Below, in pieces: positions 44,468-53,586 of a stretch of 64,000 nucleotides of DNA. Numbering within the stretch: the first letter of the stretch is position 1; the number at the start of each line of letters is the position of its first letter. Source of the stretch: Microvirga sesbaniae (GTDB lineage: Bacteria > Pseudomonadota > Alphaproteobacteria > Rhizobiales > Beijerinckiaceae); contig NZ_JAMXFJ010000020.1 of the NCBI RefSeq assembly GCF_025460805.1, forward strand, positions 1 to 64,000. The letters run 5' to 3'. A program made the translations under genes and the position numbers. The notes beneath the pieces are model-generated. The model was not told the DNA's origin. It worked only from the letters and a program-made list of their open reading frames with translations, and made no database searches.

Positions 44468-44835
44468 TGATCTGCCTGCTCGCCGGCGCGACGGTCGCGC
44501 CCCTCATGGCGGGCGCGATCACGCTCGCCTGGACCCATTCGGTCGAAAAAATCCTCTGGGAGGAGGATTGGCGCTCGACCCCGCGCGGGCTCGAACTCGT
44601 CGAGGCGCGGGTGCGCGGGTCCGGGGCCGGCATGGAGCCCCCGCCGGAGGCGCGGTTCGCCAACGGGGTCTGGTCATGGGCGCCGAACCTGCCGCCGCAG
44701 GCGCAGGTGACCATGCGCCGCTCGGGGGCGACGGCCGATTGGCGGATCTGCATCGCGGGCCGATGCCAGCCGATGGACGCCTATCTGCCCGCCGGAGCCG
44801 ATCCGGTCGTCATGAAGGCGTGCGACGGCTCCTAG
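44467..44835 (+). CDS. DUF1850 protein, TAXI-TRAP partner
   Basis: A 122-residue protein whose ATG overlaps the permease stop. An N-terminal membrane helix (MICLLAGATVAPLMAGAITL) is followed by WTHSVEKILWEEDWR and WSWAPNLPPQ, the DUF1850 pattern. The family is found beside TAXI-TRAP permeases and is probably an envelope accessory factor, exact role unknown. Confidence 0.88.
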   Translation: MICLLAGATVAPLMAGAITLAWTHSVEKILWEEDWRSTPRGLELVEARVRGSGAGMEPPPEARFANGVWSWAPNLPPQAQVTMRRSGATADWRICIAGRCQPMDAYLPAGADPVVMKACDGS

Positions 44836-44940
44836 AGCATCGGGCGCAAAAGTGGGAACCGGTTTTGCGTGCAAAGATGCTCAAGCAAAAGCCAAATGCA
44901 TCGGGCGCAAAAGTGGGAACCGGGTTTGCGTGAAACGATG
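44834..44940. repeat. Palindromic repeat, family A related, two units
   Basis: Two copies of GCATCGGGCGCAAAAGTGGG-AACCGGTTTTGCGTG in tandem, the second with one change (GGGTTT). It begins at the DUF1850 stop codon. This unit resembles dispersed repeats of Hyphomicrobiales genomes. Confidence 0.75.
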
Positions 44941-44995
44941 TTTTAAAACAGAAGCTTAAAGAATCGGGCGGGAGCTCGATGACACGTCCGGTGCT

Positions 44996-45238
44996 TCAGG
45001 CGCGCCCGGTCAGGGGCTCGACGGCGATGCAGCGGCGCCAGAGGTTCACGAGGATGTAGACGGCGAACAGGCTGAACAGGACCATCAGCGCGTAGCCCAC
45101 GTAGTCGCCGAGCTCGAACAGGCCCGCGATGGCCCAGCCGGCGGCGATCGCGACGCCGAAGACTTCCGCGCCCACCAGGACCATGATGCTCATGATGGTG
45201 ACCACGTTGCGCCAGTTGGTGCTTTTCGCCTGAGCCAC
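44996..45238 (-). CDS. Small two-helix membrane protein
   Basis: An 80-residue protein with two hydrophobic helices (IMSIMVLVGAEVFGVAIAAGWAIAG and YVGYALMVLFSLFAVYILVNLW) and polar ends. No family name recalled; function unknown. It stands alone on the minus strand, divergent from the next gene. Confidence 0.75.
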   Translation of the reverse strand: MAQAKSTNWRNVVTIMSIMVLVGAEVFGVAIAAGWAIAGLFELGDYVGYALMVLFSLFAVYILVNLWRRCIAVEPLTGRA

Positions 45239-45341
45239 TTTCGCCTCACTGAGTTTGTTGCACAGGGGACTACCCTAAACGCCCCCTCGGGTGCAAGGTC
45301 TGCCCGAATCTCATTCTGTCGCGCCTCACATTCAAGAGCCC

Positions 45342-46940
45342 ATGCCCGAGACCCCCGTCTTCTCGACGGCCGCCGTTGCGGCCCCTCATCGTCTTGCGGC
45401 CGAAACCGGCCAGACCGTTCTCGCCGCCGGCGGCAACGCGGTCGAGGCCATGGTGGCCATGGCGGCGACGATCGCCGTGGTCTACCCGCACATGAACGGC
45501 CTGGGCGGCGACGGGTTCTGGCTCGTCCGGGAACCGAAGGGCCGCGTCCACGCCCTCGATGCGTCGGGGCCGGCCGGCGCGCTCGCCACGATCAGGCGTT
45601 ACCGGGACAAGGGTTACGACGCCATCCCGCCGCGGGGGCCGGATGCCACGGTCACCGTGGCCGGCGCGGTGGCCGGATGGGGGCTGGCGCTGGAGCTCGC
45701 CAAGGCTCTGGGCGGGACCCTGCCGGTCGATCTCCTGCTGGGCGACGCGGTTCGCTTCGCCCGGGACGGCTACCCGGTCTCCCGCTCCGAGCAGTGGTTC
45801 AAGACCAGCGAGGAAGCGGCGCTCTACGAGGTTCCCGGTTTCGCCGAAGCGTTCCTGGTCGAAGGGAAGCGAGCCCCGGAGGGCACGCAGAGGCGGACGC
45901 CGCGCCTCGCCGACACCCTGGAGCAGCTCGCCCATGCCGGCCTCGGCGACTTCTACCGGGGTGACGTGGGGCGGGAGATCGCCCTCGACCTCGAGCGGAT
46001 CGGCAGCCCTGTCACCCGCAAGGATCTCGAGACCTATCGGGCTCGCGTGGTGGAGCCCCTGTCGGTTCGGCTGAACCGCGCCACGATCTACAACCTGCCG
46101 CCGCCGAGCCAGGGGCTGGCCACCCTGCTGATCCTGGGCATGGTCGAACGCCTCAAGGGGCTCGGAGGCGAGACGCCGGAACGCCATCACGGGCTCATCG
46201 AGGCCGCAAAGCGCGCCTTTTCCATCCGTGACCGGGTGGTCTCGGACCCGCGCAACCTCGCCCACGACCCGGCCTCCTTCCTGACGCCGCAGGTGCTGGA
46301 ACGGGAGGCTGCCCTCATCGACATGAAGCGGGCTGCGCCCTTTCCCCTGCCGCGCCCCATCGACGGGGACACGATCTGGATGGGGGCCATCGACCGTGAC
46401 GGTCTCGCCGTGTCCTACATCCAGTCCGTGTTCTGGGCCTACGGCTCCGGCTGCCTGCTTCCGGCGACCGGCATCCTCTGGCACAACCGCGGCACCGCCT
46501 TCTCCCTCGATCCGGCCAGCCGCAACCGACTGGAGCCCGGCCATCGGCCGCTCCATTCCCTCAACCCGGCCATGGCCGTGTTCGACGACGGGCGGTTGCT
46601 GTCCTTCGGCGCGATGGGCGGCGAAACCCAGCCCCAATTCCTCAGCCAGATCTTCACCCGCTATGCGGATTGCGGCATGGGCCTCGCCGACGCCGTGGAG
46701 GCGCCCCGCTGGCTGCTCGATGCGAGGATGCGCGGGGGCGAGGCCGTGCTGACGGTGGAGAGCCATTTCGATCCCGGCCTGATCCGCGGCCTCTCACGGC
46801 TCGGCCATGCGGTCGAAGAGACGGAGGAGGCCTCTTCGGGACGCTTCGGCCATGCCGGCCTGCTGGTGAAGCACCCGCGCAACGGCCGCGTCGAGGCGGT
46901 GCACGATCCGCGCTCGGATGGCGGATCCCTCGGCCTCTAG
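45342..46940 (+). CDS. Gamma-glutamyltransferase-family hydrolase
   Basis: A 532-residue Ntn-hydrolase proenzyme from ATG 45342. The start AAGGNAVEAMVAMAATIAVVYPHMNGLGGDGF is a clear GGT signature. The autocleavage Thr is that of GDTIWMGAIDRDG near residue 345, and PLHSLNPAMAVFDDGR follows. No signal peptide is seen, so it is probably cytoplasmic; oxamate amidohydrolase (HpxW-like) or a gamma-glutamyl hydrolase are both possible. Confidence 0.88.
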   Translation: MPETPVFSTAAVAAPHRLAAETGQTVLAAGGNAVEAMVAMAATIAVVYPHMNGLGGDGFWLVREPKGRVHALDASGPAGALATIRRYRDKGYDAIPPRGPDATVTVAGAVAGWGLALELAKALGGTLPVDLLLGDAVRFARDGYPVSRSEQWFKTSEEAALYEVPGFAEAFLVEGKRAPEGTQRRTPRLADTLEQLAHAGLGDFYRGDVGREIALDLERIGSPVTRKDLETYRARVVEPLSVRLNRATIYNLPPPSQGLATLLILGMVERLKGLGGETPERHHGLIEAAKRAFSIRDRVVSDPRNLAHDPASFLTPQVLEREAALIDMKRAAPFPLPRPIDGDTIWMGAIDRDGLAVSYIQSVFWAYGSGCLLPATGILWHNRGTAFSLDPASRNRLEPGHRPLHSLNPAMAVFDDGRLLSFGAMGGETQPQFLSQIFTRYADCGMGLADAVEAPRWLLDARMRGGEAVLTVESHFDPGLIRGLSRLGHAVEETEEASSGRFGHAGLLVKHPRNGRVEAVHDPRSDGGSLGL

Positions 46941-46943
46941 CGC

Positions 46944-47250
46944 GTCGGACGATCGGGATGGCCGGGACGAGCCCGGCCATGACAGGGGAGTGATCGTGGG
47001 AGGGTGTTGTCACCGGCCCTGACCATCTTCTCCACGTCATCACCGGGCTTGTCCCGGTGATCCCGATTGTTCGAGGCGCCGCGCTTCACCTTATCGGGAT
47101 GGCCGGCGAGAGGTGGGTCATGACTGGCCGGCCATGACGTGCGGAGGGTATCATCGCCGGGCCTGCCCCGGTGACCTCGATCGGACCACCGCCGAGCGCA
47201 TTCTGCGGACGGAAGCGGGTCACGCTCGTGGCCCTGCGGGCCGTCCGATG
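46944..47250. repeat. Cluster of family B palindromes
   Basis: About 300 bases of chained inverted repeats, including CGTCATCACCGGGCTTGTCC and ATCGGGATGGCCGG units also present at 24840 and 61009, ending with a GTGGCCCTGCGGGCCGTCCGATG remnant of family A. No gene is seen here. Confidence 0.75.
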
Positions 47251-47252
47251 TT

Positions 47253-48269
47253 CTAGCCCGCCGCCCACAGGCCGTAGAGCAGGCTTCCTCCCAGCACGAG
47301 CACGAAGGCGGCGGCCAGAAGCTCGAGGCCCGCGATGGCGATGGCGCCCGAGGCTCCGCGTCCGCCCGCGACCCTCAGGGCCATGGCCTTGAAGAAGACC
47401 GCGAGCGCCGCGATGGCGCCCGTGGTGAGCGCCGTGCCGAGCGCCATGGCGAAGGTCGCCGCGACACCGGCCGCGAAGAGGCCCTGGGACAGGGAAAAGA
47501 CCAGCACGATGAGGGCGCCCGCACAGGGCCGGATGCCGGCCGCGACCGCCACGCCGGCCATGTCGCGCCAGCCGGTCAGGCGGCTGAGTTCCTGCGGCGG
47601 CGGCATGTGGACGTGGTCGCAACCCTCCTCGACGGCCGCATAGGGGTTGCGGGCAAGGGCCATCACGCCGAGAACCTTGCCGGCCTTGCGCCAGGTCATG
47701 AGAGCGCCGAGCAGGGCCACGGCCAGGAAGCTCGCCACCTCCACGTTCATGGCGAGCCTGTTCATGGTGGACGCGGTGGCGCGCAGCGCGAGGCTCACGA
47801 CGGCCACGATCGCGATGGCGACCAGGGCCTGCACGAGGGCGGCCGCCAGGCTCAGGGCGAATCCCTTGCGCAGGGCCTTCTCGTCGGCCACGAGATAGGC
47901 CGAGATCACGCCCTTGCCGTGCCCGGGCCCGGCCGCGTGGAAGACCCCGTAGGCGAAGCCCACGAGCAGCAGGGAGAACAGGGCGGAGCCGTTCTCCTTC
48001 ATGGCCCGCACGCCCGCCTGGAGGCTGCCGTAGAAGCCCGACTGCACGGACAGGATCCAGGCCCCGATGCTGCCCGACGGCGTGGCTTCGCGCAGGCCCA
48101 TGCCGAACGGGTTGCGCGGCGGCGCCTTGCCGACGGGGCCGAGCCACAGGCCGATCAGCCCCATGGCCAGGGCGACGATCGCCACGGCCGCCAGCGCGAG
48201 GCCGAGGCGGCGGCGCAGGGGCGTCGGTCCCGCGCCCGGGACGGCAGGGACATCCGATGTCAGGGACAT
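47253..48269 (-). CDS. NicO/RcnA-family nickel-cobalt transporter
   Basis: A 338-residue membrane protein with six or seven helices. The motif FHAAGPGHGKGVISAYLVA near residue 110 is the metal-site signature; a His-containing loop DHVHMPP and GIRPCAGALIVLVFSL follow. It moves nickel or cobalt, direction uncertain. Its start overlaps the end of the DUF1007 gene by 10 bases. Confidence 0.9.
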   Translation of the reverse strand: MSLTSDVPAVPGAGPTPLRRRLGLALAAVAIVALAMGLIGLWLGPVGKAPPRNPFGMGLREATPSGSIGAWILSVQSGFYGSLQAGVRAMKENGSALFSLLLVGFAYGVFHAAGPGHGKGVISAYLVADEKALRKGFALSLAAALVQALVAIAIVAVVSLALRATASTMNRLAMNVEVASFLAVALLGALMTWRKAGKVLGVMALARNPYAAVEEGCDHVHMPPPQELSRLTGWRDMAGVAVAAGIRPCAGALIVLVFSLSQGLFAAGVAATFAMALGTALTTGAIAALAVFFKAMALRVAGGRGASGAIAIAGLELLAAAFVLVLGGSLLYGLWAAG

Positions 48270-48901
48270 GCGATGATCGCCCGGTTGGAATACTCGACCC
48301 CGACATCCTGGGGCTGGAGCGCGCCTTCGCTTTGCAGGATCTGCTGCATGGAGGCCTCGAGCGGCTTGGCCTTGGCGATGCTCGTCACGCAGCCCTGCGG
48401 GGCATTGGCGAGCGCGATGGCCGCTTGGCCGTCCGACAGGCTGAAATAGACGAAGAAGGTCGGGTCCTCGATCTCGATGGAGACGGCGCCCGAGGGGGCC
48501 GCCGGCGCCTTGAGCGGCAGGAAGAACGACATGGCGACCTGGGTCTTCTCCATGCTCATCCGGGCCTCGCGCGGCGGATCGAAGCTCTGCGGCTTGCCGC
48601 GGGCCTTCAGGACCGTGAAATAATCGAACTCGTTCAGGGAGGCGGCGTTCTCGTTCGCCAAATCCTGAAGCTCCTCCGGGGAGAGCTTGCCGTCGCCATT
48701 GGTGTCGAGACCCTGGGTCACGTAAGCCGTATAGGCCTCGTCGAAGGTCCAGTGATGGCGCACGCCCGTCACCTTCCCGTCGGGCGCGAACACGATCTCG
48801 GCCCTGGCCGTGACCCAGACATGGGGATGGGCGAGGGCCGGCGAGGCGACGCTCAGAATAAGAGCCGCCAGGGCGGATTTCAGACCAAGACGAAGTGTCA
48901 T
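48260..48901 (-). CDS. DUF1007 periplasmic protein, partner of NicO transporter
   Basis: A 213-residue protein with a signal peptide ending ALA and a mature N-terminus HPHVWVTARAEIVF, the usual DUF1007 start, where the exposed His may bind metal. An EF-hand-like DTNGDGKLSPEEL lies near residue 70. The gene pair with NicO is widespread; it may hand metal to or from the transporter. Confidence 0.9.
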   Translation of the reverse strand: MTLRLGLKSALAALILSVASPALAHPHVWVTARAEIVFAPDGKVTGVRHHWTFDEAYTAYVTQGLDTNGDGKLSPEELQDLANENAASLNEFDYFTVLKARGKPQSFDPPREARMSMEKTQVAMSFFLPLKAPAAPSGAVSIEIEDPTFFVYFSLSDGQAAIALANAPQGCVTSIAKAKPLEASMQQILQSEGALQPQDVGVEYSNRAIIACP

Positions 48902-49024
48902 GCAGGGACCCTGGAACAGCGACGCGTCCGGCAAAAACCCGGAGACCGGGAGCGGTATGCCGGTTTCGTGGTTAACAGAGGCGAAACGAAGGCGTGACCG
49001 GAGCATCGATTGACGGCCTCCGGA

Positions 49025-49051
49025 AGATATGTCAGCATTACTGACATATCT
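49025..49051. promoter_or_regulatory. 11-bp-arm palindromic operator before indolepyruvate oxidoreductase
   Basis: AGATATGTCAG, 5 bases CATTA, CTGACATATCT: a perfect inverted repeat, AT-rich against the surroundings, 55 bases before ATG 49106. It fits a dimeric regulator (TetR, MarR or GntR type) binding at the promoter. Confidence 0.7.
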
Positions 49052-49105
49052 CACCAGAATAGACCGGAAGACCGGCAGCGGAGCCATGGCTCCAGGAGGA
49101 AACGG

Positions 49106-52100
49106 ATGATGACCGAAGGTCATGGCGCGCTCCGTCACGTCACGCTCGACGACAAATACGACCTGTCCAAGGATCACGTGTTCATCACCGGCACGCAGGC
49201 GGTCATCCGCATGCTGCTCATGCAGCGCGAGCGGGACCGGCTGGCGGGCCTCAGCACGGCGGGCTTCGTGTCCGGCTATCGCGGCTCGCCCATCGGCGGC
49301 CTCGACCAGAACCTCTGGCGCGCCCGCAAATGGCTCGAGGCGTCCAACATCGTGTTCCAGCCGGGCCTGAACGAGGAACTCGCCGCCACGGCGGTCTGGG
49401 GCTCGCAGCAGGCGGAGATCCGAGGCGACGGCAAATATGACGGCGTCTTCGGCCTGTGGTACGGCAAGGGACCGGGCGTCGACCGCTCCGGCGACGTCTT
49501 CCGCCACGCCAACATGGCCGGCTCCTCCAAACATGGTGGCGTGCTGGCCCTGATGGGCGACGACCACACGGCGGAATCCTCCACCGTGGCCCATCAGTCC
49601 GAATTCCACTTCGTCGACGTGATGATCCCGATCCTGAACCCGGCGGGCGTTCAGGAGATCCTCGATTACGGCCTCTACGGCTATGCCATGAGCCGCTTCT
49701 GCGGCACCTGGGTGGCGTTCAAATGCGTGAAGGACAACATCGAGTCGACCGCCTCGGTCGATGCGTCGCTCGACCGGGTGAAGATCGTCATCCCGGATGA
49801 CTTCGCCATGCCGCCGGGCGGCCTCAACATCCGCAACCGGGACGGCGTCCTCGACCAGGAGGCGCGGCTCCAGGACTTCAAGCGCGACGCCATGCTGGCC
49901 TTCGTGCGCGCCAACAACCTCAATCGCATCGTGCTGTCCGGCGGCCGGAATCCGAAGATCGGCATCATCACGGTCGGCAAGTCCTATCTCGACGTGCGCC
50001 AGGCCCTCGACGAGCTCGGCCTCGACGAGGTCAAGGCGAACGACATGGGGCTTCGCCTCTACAAGGTCGCGTGCCCGTGGCCCCTGTCCCAGGCCGAGCT
50101 CGCGGATTTCGCGCGCGGCCTCGACAAGGTCATCGTCGTCGAGGAGAAGCGCTCCCTCATCGAGGTGCAGCTGCGCGAGGAACTCTACGGCACCGCCAAC
50201 CAGCCGCTCTGCATCGGCAAGAAGGACGAGGAGGGCCGCTGGCTCTTCCCCGTGAAGGGCGCGCTCGATCCCAACGACATCGCGGTCGTCATCGGCGAGC
50301 GGCTGCTGGCGTACCACAACAACGACGACCTGCGCGGCCGCGTGGCCCGCCTTCGTCACGCGCAGGACGTGCTGGCGACGACCGGCGACGTGGCGACCCG
50401 CGTGCCGCATTTCTGCTCGGGCTGCCCGCACAACTCGTCCACCAAGGTGCCCGAGGGCATGCGCGCCTATGCGGGCATCGGCTGCCACTACATGGTGCAG
50501 TGGATGGACCGCTCCACCGAGGGCTTCACCCAGATGGGCGGCGAAGGCGCGAACTGGATCGGCGAAGCGCCGTTCTCCAAGCGCGGCCACGTGTTCCAGA
50601 ACCTCGGCGACGGCACCTACAATCATTCGGGCATCCTGGCCCTGCGCTGGGCGATCCACACCAGGACCCACGTCACCTACAAGATCCTCTTCAACGACGC
50701 GGTCGCCATGACCGGCGGGCAGCAGCACGAGGGCGGGCTTACCGTCGACATGATCGCCCGTCAGGTGCGCGAGGAGGGCGTGGAGCGCATCGCCCTCGTG
50801 ACCGACGAGCCCCACAAGTACCCGAAGGAGATCCGCTGGCCGGCCGGCATGACGATCCACCACCGCAGCGAGCTCGACGCGGTGCAGCGCCAGCTCGCGG
50901 AGATCCCGGGCGTGACGGTGATGATCTACGATCAGACCTGCGCGTCCGAGAAGCGCCGCCGCCGCAAGCGCGGCGAGTTCCCGGATCCGGACAAGCGCGT
51001 GATCATCAACGATCTCGTGTGCGAGGCGTGCGGCGACTGCTCGGTGCAGTCGAACTGCGTCGCCGTCCAGCCGGTGGAGACCGAGTTCGGGCGCAAGCGC
51101 CAGATCGATCAGTCCAACTGCAACAAGGACTTCTCCTGCGTGCAGGGCTTCTGCCCGTCCTTCGTGACGGTCCACGGGGCCAAGATCAGGAAGGCCGTGC
51201 CCGAGGCCGCCGCGACGGACGGCATGACGTTCAAGCCGCTGCCCGATCCGGCCATTCCGGCCATCGACCGCACCTTCAACGTGATCGTGACGGGCGTGGG
51301 CGGCACCGGTGTCGTGACCATCGGGGCGATCCTCGGCATGGCCGCCCATCTCGAGGGCAAGGGGCTGGGCATGATCGACATGGCGGGCCTCGCCCAGAAG
51401 GGCGGCGCGGTCTACAGCCATGTGCGGCTCGCCAACCACCAGGACGACATCCACGCGATCCGGGTCAGCGCGGAGTCCGCGCATCTCGTGCTCGGCTGCG
51501 ATCTCGTGGTGACCGGCACCAAGAAGGTGCTGGCCTCCGTGAAGCAGGGGCAGACCGGGCTCGTGGTGAACACGGCGGAGGTCATGCCGGGCGAGTTCAC
51601 CCGCAATGCGGATTTCTCCCTGCCGACCGAGCGCCTGAAGCGGGCGATCAAGTCGGCGGCCGGGCAGGATGGCGTGTCCTTTGTCGACGCGACGGCGATC
51701 GCCACCGCGCTCCTGGGCAATGCCATCGCGGCCAACATGTTCATGCTGGGCTATGCCTATCAGACCGGCCGCGTCCCGCTCTCGGGGGCTGCCATCGAGA
51801 AGGCGATCGAGCTCAACGGCGAGGCGGTGAAGATGAATCTGGCCGCCTTCACCTGGGGACGCCGCGCGGCCGCCGAGCCGGAGCGGATCGCCGCCATGAT
51901 GGGCGAGCTCAAGGCGCCGACCGAGTCGCGCAAGCTCTCCGAGACGCTCGACGAAGTCGTCGGGCGGCGGGTGGCGTTCCTTACGGACTATCAGAGCAGG
52001 CGCTACGCCCGCCGCTACAGCGCCCTCGTGGAGCGTGTGCGTGCGGCCGAGGAGAGGGCGGTGCCGGGTTCGACCGCCCTGGCCGACGCGGTGGCGCGCT

Positions 52101-52609
52101 CCCTGTTCAAGCTCATGGCCTACAAGGACGAGTACGAGGTCGCGCGTCTCTACACGAACGGCGATTTCGAGAAGCAGGTCGCCTCCGCGTTCGAGGGCGA
52201 GAACCTGCGCTACGAGTTCCACATGGCGCCGCCGATCCTCGCCAAGAAGGATCCGGTCACCGGCCTGCCGCGCAAGATGAGCTTCGGCCCGTGGATGCTC
52301 AAGGCCATGGGCGCTCTGGCCAAGTTCAGGGCCTTGCGCGGCACGCCGCTCGACGTCTTCGGCTACACCCACGAACGCCGCACCGAGCGCCGGCTCGTCC
52401 GCGAGTTCGAGGAGCGGATCGACGAGATCGTGGCGAAGCTCGATGCCGGCAATCATGCCGTGGCGATCGCGCTCGCGGGCATCCCGCAGAAGATCCGCGG
52501 CTTCGGCCACGTCAAGGAGCGGAATCTCGAAGCCGCGAAGGCCGAGGAGGCGGATCTCCTCGCCAAGTTCCGCGCCGGCCCGCAAACGCTGCCGATCGCC
52601 GCGGAGTGA
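49106..52609 (+). CDS. Indolepyruvate ferredoxin oxidoreductase, fused single chain
   Basis: A 1167-residue enzyme from ATG 49106, with AGGAGG six bases before it. Residues about 30-420 are the pyruvate-oxidoreductase-like core (GYRGSPIGGLDQNLW), then the thiamine diphosphate part (HFCSGCPHNSSTKVP, GGQQHEGG), an unusual Cys cluster (CEACGDCSVQSNC) near 650, and the gamma domain (VTGVGGTGVVTIGAILGMAA) near 735. This fused form is found in aerobic alpha- and betaproteobacteria. It oxidises indolepyruvate and related aryl-keto acids to acyl-CoA. The aminotransferase at 53587 could supply its substrate. Confidence 0.94.
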   Translation: MMTEGHGALRHVTLDDKYDLSKDHVFITGTQAVIRMLLMQRERDRLAGLSTAGFVSGYRGSPIGGLDQNLWRARKWLEASNIVFQPGLNEELAATAVWGSQQAEIRGDGKYDGVFGLWYGKGPGVDRSGDVFRHANMAGSSKHGGVLALMGDDHTAESSTVAHQSEFHFVDVMIPILNPAGVQEILDYGLYGYAMSRFCGTWVAFKCVKDNIESTASVDASLDRVKIVIPDDFAMPPGGLNIRNRDGVLDQEARLQDFKRDAMLAFVRANNLNRIVLSGGRNPKIGIITVGKSYLDVRQALDELGLDEVKANDMGLRLYKVACPWPLSQAELADFARGLDKVIVVEEKRSLIEVQLREELYGTANQPLCIGKKDEEGRWLFPVKGALDPNDIAVVIGERLLAYHNNDDLRGRVARLRHAQDVLATTGDVATRVPHFCSGCPHNSSTKVPEGMRAYAGIGCHYMVQWMDRSTEGFTQMGGEGANWIGEAPFSKRGHVFQNLGDGTYNHSGILALRWAIHTRTHVTYKILFNDAVAMTGGQQHEGGLTVDMIARQVREEGVERIALVTDEPHKYPKEIRWPAGMTIHHRSELDAVQRQLAEIPGVTVMIYDQTCASEKRRRRKRGEFPDPDKRVIINDLVCEACGDCSVQSNCVAVQPVETEFGRKRQIDQSNCNKDFSCVQGFCPSFVTVHGAKIRKAVPEAAATDGMTFKPLPDPAIPAIDRTFNVIVTGVGGTGVVTIGAILGMAAHLEGKGLGMIDMAGLAQKGGAVYSHVRLANHQDDIHAIRVSAESAHLVLGCDLVVTGTKKVLASVKQGQTGLVVNTAEVMPGEFTRNADFSLPTERLKRAIKSAAGQDGVSFVDATAIATALLGNAIAANMFMLGYAYQTGRVPLSGAAIEKAIELNGEAVKMNLAAFTWGRRAAAEPERIAAMMGELKAPTESRKLSETLDEVVGRRVAFLTDYQSRRYARRYSALVERVRAAEERAVPGSTALADAVARSLFKLMAYKDEYEVARLYTNGDFEKQVASAFEGENLRYEFHMAPPILAKKDPVTGLPRKMSFGPWMLKAMGALAKFRALRGTPLDVFGYTHERRTERRLVREFEERIDEIVAKLDAGNHAVAIALAGIPQKIRGFGHVKERNLEAAKAEEADLLAKFRAGPQTLPIAAE

Positions 52610-52742
52610 ACGTCCTCCGGTTCCGGCGGATCAGCCGGAGCCGCTCGTCATGGAACATCGGACCGGTGCCCGGCTTGACGTGCCGGGCCGGGCACCTTGC
52701 GGTCGCACGCGCGACGCGGCCGGCGCATGATGGAGGATGGGC

Positions 52743-53510
52743 ATGGAGGCACCTGGAGCCGACCCGCGCCCGCGCGACCCGCGCTGGTCAGGATGTCTGC
52801 TGGGATTCGCCCTCGGCGGGTTCTTCGACGGCATCCTGCTGCACCAGATCCTGCAGTGGCATCATCTTCTCAGCGCCATCGATCCGGACAACCTGCGCTT
52901 CCAGGTTGCCGCGGACGGGTACTTCCATGCGCTGATGTACCTGATCGCGGCCGTGGGCCTCTGGCTGCTCGCAACCTCGAAACGGGGATCCGGCCGCCTC
53001 CTGCTGGCCGGCCTGCTGATCGGCTTCGGCCTGTGGCACGGGGTCGACGCGGTCCTGTCCCATTGGACGCTCGGAATCCATCGCATCCGCATGGACAGCC
53101 CCCGGCCCCTGGTCTGGGATCTCGCATGGTTCGGGATCTTCGGTCTCGTGCCGATGATCGGCGGATGGACGATGGGGCGCAGGCCCGGTCGCAACGGTGA
53201 CGGAGAACCGCGGTCGACCACGGCGGCACGCGCGACGGTAGCCCTTCTGGTCGCCGCCGCAGGCCTTCAGGCGCTGGACACTCAGGGCGGCGCGTTCACG
53301 ACGGTGCTGTTCGCGCCGGGAACCGACCAGGCGCAGGTGATGAGGGCCGTGGCGTCCGTCGAGGGCGAGCTCGTCTGGACGGATCGGACCGGCGAGCTCG
53401 TGGTGATCCGCCTCGCCGGGGCATCGGGATGGCGGCTGTTTCGCGAAGGCGCCATCCTGGTGAGCGGGGCAGGCTTGCCGCCCGGCTGCTTCGGCAATCT
53501 GCGCACCTGA
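52743..53510 (+). CDS. DUF2243 membrane protein
   Basis: A 255-residue protein from ATG 52743, with GGAGG at good spacing; ATG 52737 is too close to it. GGFFDGILLHQILQWHHLLS is the DUF2243 signature, with conserved His in HLL and LWHGVDAVLSHW. About four membrane helices occupy the first 150 residues. An extra C-terminal region of about 90 residues (EGELVWTDRTGELVVIRL) is not part of the core family and looks like a small beta domain. Function unknown. Confidence 0.85.
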   Translation: MEAPGADPRPRDPRWSGCLLGFALGGFFDGILLHQILQWHHLLSAIDPDNLRFQVAADGYFHALMYLIAAVGLWLLATSKRGSGRLLLAGLLIGFGLWHGVDAVLSHWTLGIHRIRMDSPRPLVWDLAWFGIFGLVPMIGGWTMGRRPGRNGDGEPRSTTAARATVALLVAAAGLQALDTQGGAFTTVLFAPGTDQAQVMRAVASVEGELVWTDRTGELVVIRLAGASGWRLFREGAILVSGAGLPPGCFGNLRT

Positions 53511-53586
53511 CGGCGCTTTTCGGACAAGGCCGCGAGGGAGGGAGCAGCCTGACCCGCCCCTTCCTGCTGTCGCTGGCCCCGGGGGC

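Noticed and set aside
48902..52585. Upstream part of the 1441-residue minus-strand frame
   Set aside because: Antisense to the indolepyruvate oxidoreductase; only its last 213 residues are the real DUF1007 gene.
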